Made by a program: the position numbers and the translations under genes. From contig CAKSWQ010000005.1 of NCBI GenBank assembly GCA_934512105.1, positions 1-64,000 on the forward strand: a stretch of DNA of 64,000 nt, given 5' to 3'. Position 1 is the first letter of the stretch; each line of letters starts with the position of its first letter. This document shows positions 59,784 to 64,000 of this stretch, piece by piece. The stretch comes from an uncultured Faecalibacterium sp. Lineage in GTDB: Bacteria > Bacillota > Clostridia > Oscillospirales > Ruminococcaceae. The notes beneath the pieces were generated by a model. It made no database searches. It worked only from the letters and a program-made list of their open reading frames with translations, and was not told the DNA's origin.

Positions 59784-60938
59784 ATGGCTAGACACCTGTT
59801 TACTTCGGAGTCCGTCACCGAGGGACATCCCGACAAGATCTGCGACCAGATCTCTGACGCAATTCTGGACGAGATCCTGACCCACGACCCCGATGCCCGC
59901 GTGGCCTGCGAGACCTGCGCATCCACCGGCCTTGTGCACATCATGGGCGAGATCACCACCAGCTGCTATGTGGACTTCCAGAAGGTCGTCCGCGAGGTGG
60001 TGGCCGATATCGGCTACACCCGCGCAAAGTACGGCTTTGACGCCGACACCTGCGCCGTCATCTCCAACATTGACGGCCAGAGCCCCGACATTGCACTGGG
60101 CACCAACGATCAGGTGGGCGGTGCAGGCGATCAGGGCATGATGTTCGGTTATGCCTGCGACGAGACCCCCGAACTGATGCCCATGCCCATCAGCCTTGCC
60201 CACAAGCTGGCAAAGCGCCTGACCGCCGTGCGCAAGAGCGGCGAGATGGACTACCTGCGCCCGGACGGCAAGAGCCAGGTGACCGTGGAGTACGACGAGA
60301 ACAACAAGCCCGTGCGCGTGGACGCCGTGGTCATCTCCAGCCAGCACAGCGAGAGCGTGAGCATGGAGCAGCTGCGGGCAGACGTGATGGAAAAGGTCAT
60401 CAAGGCTACCATCCCCGCCGAGCTGCTGGACGAGAACACCAAGTACTACATCAACCCCACCGGCCGCTTTGTTGTGGGCGGCCCGCAGGGCGATACCGGC
60501 CTGACCGGCCGTAAGATCATCGTGGACACCTACGGCGGTTATGCACGCCACGGCGGCGGTGCCTTCTCCGGCAAGGACCCCAGCAAAGTGGACCGCAGCG
60601 CAGCCTACGCTACCCGCTGGGTGGCAAAAAACATCGTGGCTGCGGGTCTGGCAAAGCAGTGCGAGGTGCAGGTGGCCTACGCCATCGGCGTGGCAAAGCC
60701 TGTGTCCATCATGGTGGATACCTTCGGCACCGGCATTGTGGCAGACGAGAAGATCGAGCAGGCTGTGGAGAAGGTGTTTGACCTGACCCCCGCCGCCATT
60801 ATCCGCGAGCTGGATCTGCGCAAACCCATCTATCGCCAGCTGGCTGCCTACGGCCACATGGGCCGCGAGGATCTGGGCGTGAAGTGGGAGAACACCGACC
60901 GCGTGGACGCTTTGAAGGCTGCCGTGGCTGCCCTGTAA
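59784..60938 (+). CDS. metK: S-adenosylmethionine synthetase
   Basis: Makes SAM from methionine and ATP. 384 residues: [21 protein letters not shown] at the N-terminus, [17 protein letters not shown] block ([17 protein letters not shown]) and [19 protein letters not shown] are all canonical. TTTAGGAGG precedes the ATG. It is controlled by the S-box immediately upstream and closed by a terminator. Confidence 0.97.
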   Translation: MARHLFTSESVTEGHPDKICDQISDAILDEILTHDPDARVACETCASTGLVHIMGEITTSCYVDFQKVVREVVADIGYTRAKYGFDADTCAVISNIDGQSPDIALGTNDQVGGAGDQGMMFGYACDETPELMPMPISLAHKLAKRLTAVRKSGEMDYLRPDGKSQVTVEYDENNKPVRVDAVVISSQHSESVSMEQLRADVMEKVIKATIPAELLDENTKYYINPTGRFVVGGPQGDTGLTGRKIIVDTYGGYARHGGGAFSGKDPSKVDRSAAYATRWVAKNIVAAGLAKQCEVQVAYAIGVAKPVSIMVDTFGTGIVADEKIEQAVEKVFDLTPAAIIRELDLRKPIYRQLAAYGHMGREDLGVKWENTDRVDALKAAVAAL

Positions 60939-60973
60939 AAAGCGTCTTGCCCTGATAAAAGGTAAGTGAAGAG

Positions 60974-61007
60974 AGACCGCTGCACCCGACCGTGCAGCGG
61001 TCTTTTT
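60974..61007 (+). terminator. terminator of metK
   Basis: AGACCGCTGCAC pairs with GTGCAGCGGTCT around CCGACC, followed by TTTT. The remaining 61008-61279 is AT-rich and holds no gene; it must contain the prs promoter, but no clear hexamer pair was found. Confidence 0.85.
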
Positions 61008-61279
61008 GCGTCACAGGGGAAAGAAAAGGGTACGGCAAAAGTACTACTTTTCCTCAAAAATCAGAGGATAGTTGCGAAATGGTAAAGATTTGGTCGTGTT
61101 TTTGTAAGAAACTCACATTCTCTTGAAGGAAAAGGAAAAACAGCTGTGCAAGGCGCAGAAAATCCACACATGAAACAAATTGATATGGAACAATCGACAA
61201 AATGTGATAAAATAAAACTAGATATGCGCACTTGTGTGCATGGTACGGATGGTAAACAGCAATAAGGAGTTATGTGACT

Positions 61280-62422
61280 ATGTCTATTGAAATTTCCCCT
61301 AAGTCCTTCTTTGAGCAGCCCAGTGTGGCGGATATGCGGCTGATCGCCTGCCCCGGTGCCGAGGAGCTGACCGGCCTGATCGACAAGCACCTTGTCCGTT
61401 GGGCAAAGGCTGCCGGAATTGAAAAAGACACCTTCATTATTTCCTGCGACTGCCCCCGCTTCCAGAGCGGCGATGCCAAGGGTTTGGTCAAGGAGTCTGT
61501 CCGCGGCGACGATATCTTTATCGTGGTTGACCCGGGCAATTACAGCGTCACCTACAAGCTGTTCAACTACGAGAACCACATGTCCCCGGACGATCACTTT
61601 GCAAACCTGAAGCGTCTGATCCAGGCTGTGGCCGGTAAGGCACACCGCGTTTCCGTGATCATGCCCAGCCTGTACGGCGGCCGTCAGCACCGCCGCGTGG
61701 TGCGCGAGAGCCTGGACTGCGCTGTGGCGCTGCAGGAGCTGCAGACCATGGGTGTGCGCAACATCATCACCTTTGACGCACACGATCCCCGCGTGCAGAA
61801 CGCAGTGCCCCTGATGAGCTTTGATAACGCCATGCCCACCTATCAGGTGCTGAAGAGCCTGCTGAAGAAGGACCCCACCCTGTCCTTCGACAAGGAGAAG
61901 TTCACCGTGGTCAGCCCGGACGAGGGCGCTATGAACCGCAACATGTACTTCTCCAGCGTGCTGGGCTGCAACCTTGGTATGTTCTACAAGCGCCGCGACT
62001 ACACCCGCGTGGTGAACGGCCGCAACCCCATCGTTGCCCATGAGTATCTGGGCGAGAGCGTAGAGGGCAAGACCGTCTTTATTGCAGACGATATCATTGC
62101 TTCCGGCGAGAGCATGCTGGAGGTTGCCAGCAACCTGAAGGAGCGCGGCGCTGCCAATATCATCGCCAACGCCACCTTCCCCTTGTTCACCAGCGGTCTG
62201 GAGAAGTTCGACAAGGCTGTGGCAGACGGCACCCTGACCTACGTTGTGGGCACCAACCTGACCTACCGTATGCCCGAGCTGCTGACCCGCGACTGGTATG
62301 TGGACGTGGATGTTTCCAAGTACGCTGCCTACTTTGTGGTGGCACTGAACCACGATATGTCCGTTTCCAGCATCATCGACCCCCTGAAGAAGATCGAGAA
62401 CCTGCTGGCAAACCGCAAGTAA
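61280..62422 (+). CDS. prs: ribose-phosphate pyrophosphokinase, divergent long form
   Basis: Forms PRPP from ribose-5-phosphate and ATP. 380 residues against ~315 for the standard enzyme. MPSLYGGRQHRR is the flexible catalytic region, GVRNIITFDAHDPRVQNA the HDxR metal/ribose block and VVSPDEGAMNR the middle domain. The PRPP loop reads KTVFIADDIIASGESM, whereas most Prs have VDDMIDTGGT, so the loop is altered. The start is ATG 61280 (AAGGAG 10 bases upstream); an in-frame GTG at 61274 is too close to that site. Probably the housekeeping enzyme in this lineage. Confidence 0.85.
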   Translation: MSIEISPKSFFEQPSVADMRLIACPGAEELTGLIDKHLVRWAKAAGIEKDTFIISCDCPRFQSGDAKGLVKESVRGDDIFIVVDPGNYSVTYKLFNYENHMSPDDHFANLKRLIQAVAGKAHRVSVIMPSLYGGRQHRRVVRESLDCAVALQELQTMGVRNIITFDAHDPRVQNAVPLMSFDNAMPTYQVLKSLLKKDPTLSFDKEKFTVVSPDEGAMNRNMYFSSVLGCNLGMFYKRRDYTRVVNGRNPIVAHEYLGESVEGKTVFIADDIIASGESMLEVASNLKERGAANIIANATFPLFTSGLEKFDKAVADGTLTYVVGTNLTYRMPELLTRDWYVDVDVSKYAAYFVVALNHDMSVSSIIDPLKKIENLLANRK

Positions 62423-62434
62423 AAAGCTGTTCCA

Positions 62435-62467
62435 AAGCCCCTGCACCCTGCGTGCAGGGGCTTTTTT
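62435..62467 (+). terminator. terminator of prs
   Basis: AAGCCCCTGCAC pairs with GTGCAGGGGCTT around CCTGC, followed by TTTT. Confidence 0.88.
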
Positions 62468-62474
62468 GTGTGGG

Positions 62475-62617
62475 ACACCCCCTCAGTCTTTGCTGCGCAA
62501 AGCCAGCTCCCCCAAGGGGACGCCTTTTGGCGCTGCCGCAAAGTTTCCCGCCGCCGCTAAAGCCGTCCCCTTGGGGAAGGTGGCTTGACGCGAAGCAGCA
62601 AGACGGAAGGGGTGCAA
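62475..62617. repeat. dispersed intergenic repeat, right end degraded
   Basis: Begins ACACCCCCTCAGTC and shares GCCAGCTCCCCCAAGGGGACG and GCCGTCCCCTTGGGGAAGGT with the copies at 28492 and 40968; ends near GACGGAAGGGGTG. Confidence 0.75.
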
Positions 62618-62695
62618 GCCTGAGAAGGCGAACCCCGCCCTTTTTGCGTTTTTAAGCGTTGTCTGTTAAGTTTTTGAAAATTCGTGCCGGGGGCT

Positions 62696-62725
62696 TTGCA
62701 AATCCCGATGGGTTTATGCTATATT
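62696..62725 (+). promoter_or_regulatory. putative promoter of the ABC exporter operon
   Basis: TTGCAA (62696-62701), 18-base spacer, TATATT (62720-62725), 42 bases before the ATPase start. Confidence 0.55.
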
Positions 62726-62767
62726 TAAGTTGAAATACTTTGCATTCTGACAGAAAGGAAAAACGCC

Positions 62768-63472
62768 ATGGAGCATTTTGTGGAGTTTGAAGATGTCTGT
62801 AAATATTACCAGACCGGCAGTGTGAAGATCGCTGCTGCCGACCACCTGAATTTCTATGTGGACAAGGGCGAGTTCTGCATCATTGTGGGGCCATCCGGCG
62901 CGGGCAAGACCACCTTGCTGAACATTCTGGGCGGCATGGACAACTGCGACGAGGGCAATGTCTGGCTGGACGGCCGCAACGTGAGCCGCTTTTCGGCCCG
63001 GGAGTTGACCACCTACCGCCGGTATGACGTGGGCTTTGTGTTCCAGTTCTACAACTTGGTACAGAACCTGACCGCGCTGGAAAACGTGGAGCTTGCCAGC
63101 GAGATCTGCCGCGACCCGCTGGACCCCGCCGAGACTTTACGCAGCGTGGGGCTGGGCGAGCGGCTGAACAACTTTCCGGCGCAGCTTTCCGGCGGCGAGC
63201 AGCAGCGGGTGTCCATTGCCCGCGCACTGGCCAAAAACCCCAAGCTGCTGCTCTGCGACGAGCCCACCGGTGCGCTGGACTACCGCACCGGCAAGCAGGT
63301 GCTGGGTCTTTTGCAGGATACCTGCCGTAAGACCGGACGCACCGTCATTGTTATTACCCATAACACGGCACTGACCGGTATGGCTGACCGCATCATTCAG
63401 GTGCGCAGCGGCCGCATCGTGTCCAATCAGGTCAACGAGCACCCGGTGCCGGTGGAACAGATCGAGTGGTGA
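62768..63472 (+). CDS. ABC transporter ATP-binding protein (MacB/LolD type)
   Basis: A 234-residue ATPase with Walker [17 protein letters not shown], the Q-loop region [20 protein letters not shown], signature [19 protein letters not shown] and Walker [13 protein letters not shown]. This is the LolD/MacB/FtsE class that pairs with FtsX-fold permeases, and the next gene overlaps its stop by GTGA. Such pairs export peptides or act as mechanotransmitters for antibiotic resistance. Confidence 0.95.
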   Translation: MEHFVEFEDVCKYYQTGSVKIAAADHLNFYVDKGEFCIIVGPSGAGKTTLLNILGGMDNCDEGNVWLDGRNVSRFSARELTTYRRYDVGFVFQFYNLVQNLTALENVELASEICRDPLDPAETLRSVGLGERLNNFPAQLSGGEQQRVSIARALAKNPKLLLCDEPTGALDYRTGKQVLGLLQDTCRKTGRTVIVITHNTALTGMADRIIQVRSGRIVSNQVNEHPVPVEQIEW

Positions 63473-64000
63473 GAACTGTGCAGAAAAGTTACCGCAAAAA
63501 TATCCTGCGCGAGATGAAAAGCAGCATCAGCCGGGTGGTGTCCCTGTTTGGCATCGTGGCGCTGGGCGTGATGATGCTCACCGGCCTGATGTGCATTGCC
63601 CCCGATATGCGCACCGCTGCCCAGAAGTTCTATGTGCAGCAGAATGTGTTCGACCTGCGGGTGCTGTCCACCCTTGGTCTCAGTCAGAGCGATATCGACA
63701 CCATTGCCGCTGTGGACGGGGTGGACGCCGTGCAGGCGGTGAAGTATCAGGATGTGGAAGGCCACTGGACAGGGGACGAGCAGACCACCGTGGCGCGGCT
63801 GTATCAGCTGCCCGCCGACCCGCAGGCCGATACGCCGGAGAACATGAACCGCCCGGTGCTGCTGTCTGGCCGGATGCCGGAAGCTGCCGGGGAGTGCGTG
63901 GTGCATGTGATGGGCCACGGCAGCCCGGTGGAGCTGGGCACCCAATTGACCCTGCCGGAGGAGACCGAGGGGGTCAGCGGGCAGGTGTTCACGGTGGTGG
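63469..64000 (+). CDS. FtsX/MacB-type ABC permease (partial, runs off window)
   Basis: About 177 residues are visible. The start chosen is GTG at 63469, overlapping the ATPase stop by 4 bases; a second in-frame GTG at 63478 is possible. The N-terminal cytoplasmic helix KSYRKNILREMKSSISR is followed by membrane segment VVSLFGIVALGVMMLTGLM. An extracellular MacB_PCD-like domain then begins with TAAQKFYVQQNVFDLRVLST and continues GVDAVQAVKYQDV. Likely the long ~1100-residue YhaP/FtsX-type exporter of gut Firmicutes; the rest is outside the window. Confidence 0.88.
   Translation, partial: MRTVQKSYRKNILREMKSSISRVVSLFGIVALGVMMLTGLMCIAPDMRTAAQKFYVQQNVFDLRVLSTLGLSQSDIDTIAAVDGVDAVQAVKYQDVEGHWTGDEQTTVARLYQLPADPQADTPENMNRPVLLSGRMPEAAGECVVHVMGHGSPVELGTQLTLPEETEGVSGQVFTVV

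Overview
The window is high-GC Firmicutes DNA, most like Faecalibacterium or a close Oscillospiraceae relative. The pointers are strong Shine-Dalgarno sites, GC-rich third codon positions, an IspH-ribosomal protein S1 fusion, a glgD partner of glgC, YgiQ, a T-box, an S-box, TepA beside FtsK/SpoIIIE, and many copies of one intergenic repeat family. The genus is an inference from gene content; no 16S gene is present.

Layout. 1-4.2 kb: glycogen synthesis on the minus strand (glgB-glgC-glgD, the last cut by the window edge); GlgB has an unusual Lys/Ala-rich tail. 4.7-5.9 kb: a 3D-domain cell-wall protein. 6.5-12.1 kb: a compact plus-strand phage-derived cassette (tail fibre/baseplate proteins, Ig/lectin protein, two SGNH esterases, M15 endolysin, two holin-like proteins) with no capsid, terminase or integrase in view. 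It is followed by a hairpin-rich IS200-like remnant. 12.5-18.1 kb: an ECF S component, a Gfo/Idh/MocA oxidoreductase, coaX, coaBC and murC, suggesting pantothenate salvage to CoA. 18.2-23.1 kb: an exported heptad-repeat protein and an MMPL transporter, divergent from a TetR regulator with two matching operators. 23.2-24.1 kb: tRNA-Val and a CRISPR remnant with a MITE inserted in one of its repeats. 24.2-28.2 kb: a BASS transporter behind a T-box leader, then serA and serC. 28.7-33.9 kb: a BlaI-like regulator, citrate synthase, a ComEC-type metallo-beta-lactamase lipoprotein and YgiQ. 33.9-35.7 kb: an AT-rich restriction-modification pair inserted between ygiQ and ftsK. 35.7-40.9 kb: ftsK, tepA, rex, tdk.

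41.2-48.8 kb is a pectin-oligosaccharide locus: a highly expressed-looking sugar-binding lipoprotein, two permeases, an AraC regulator, a cytoplasmic GH28 polygalacturonase and a GH105 unsaturated-uronyl hydrolase. Imported oligogalacturonides or rhamnogalacturonides would be trimmed inside the cell. 48.9-51.7 kb: a SpoIIQ-like M23 protein and an MFS exporter with its own TetR repressor and palindromic operators. 51.9-58.1 kb: a BaiN/HI0933 flavoprotein, cmk, plsC, ispH-rpsA (a clear internal start separates the S1 half), a GtrA protein carrying a decarboxylase-pump motif, a 44-residue membrane peptide and deoC. 58.3-64 kb: a GGDEF protein, S-box/metK, a divergent prs, and an ABC exporter whose permease runs off the window.

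All calls come from reading the sequence and translated frames; no database search was run. Promoter and operator calls are pattern matches.
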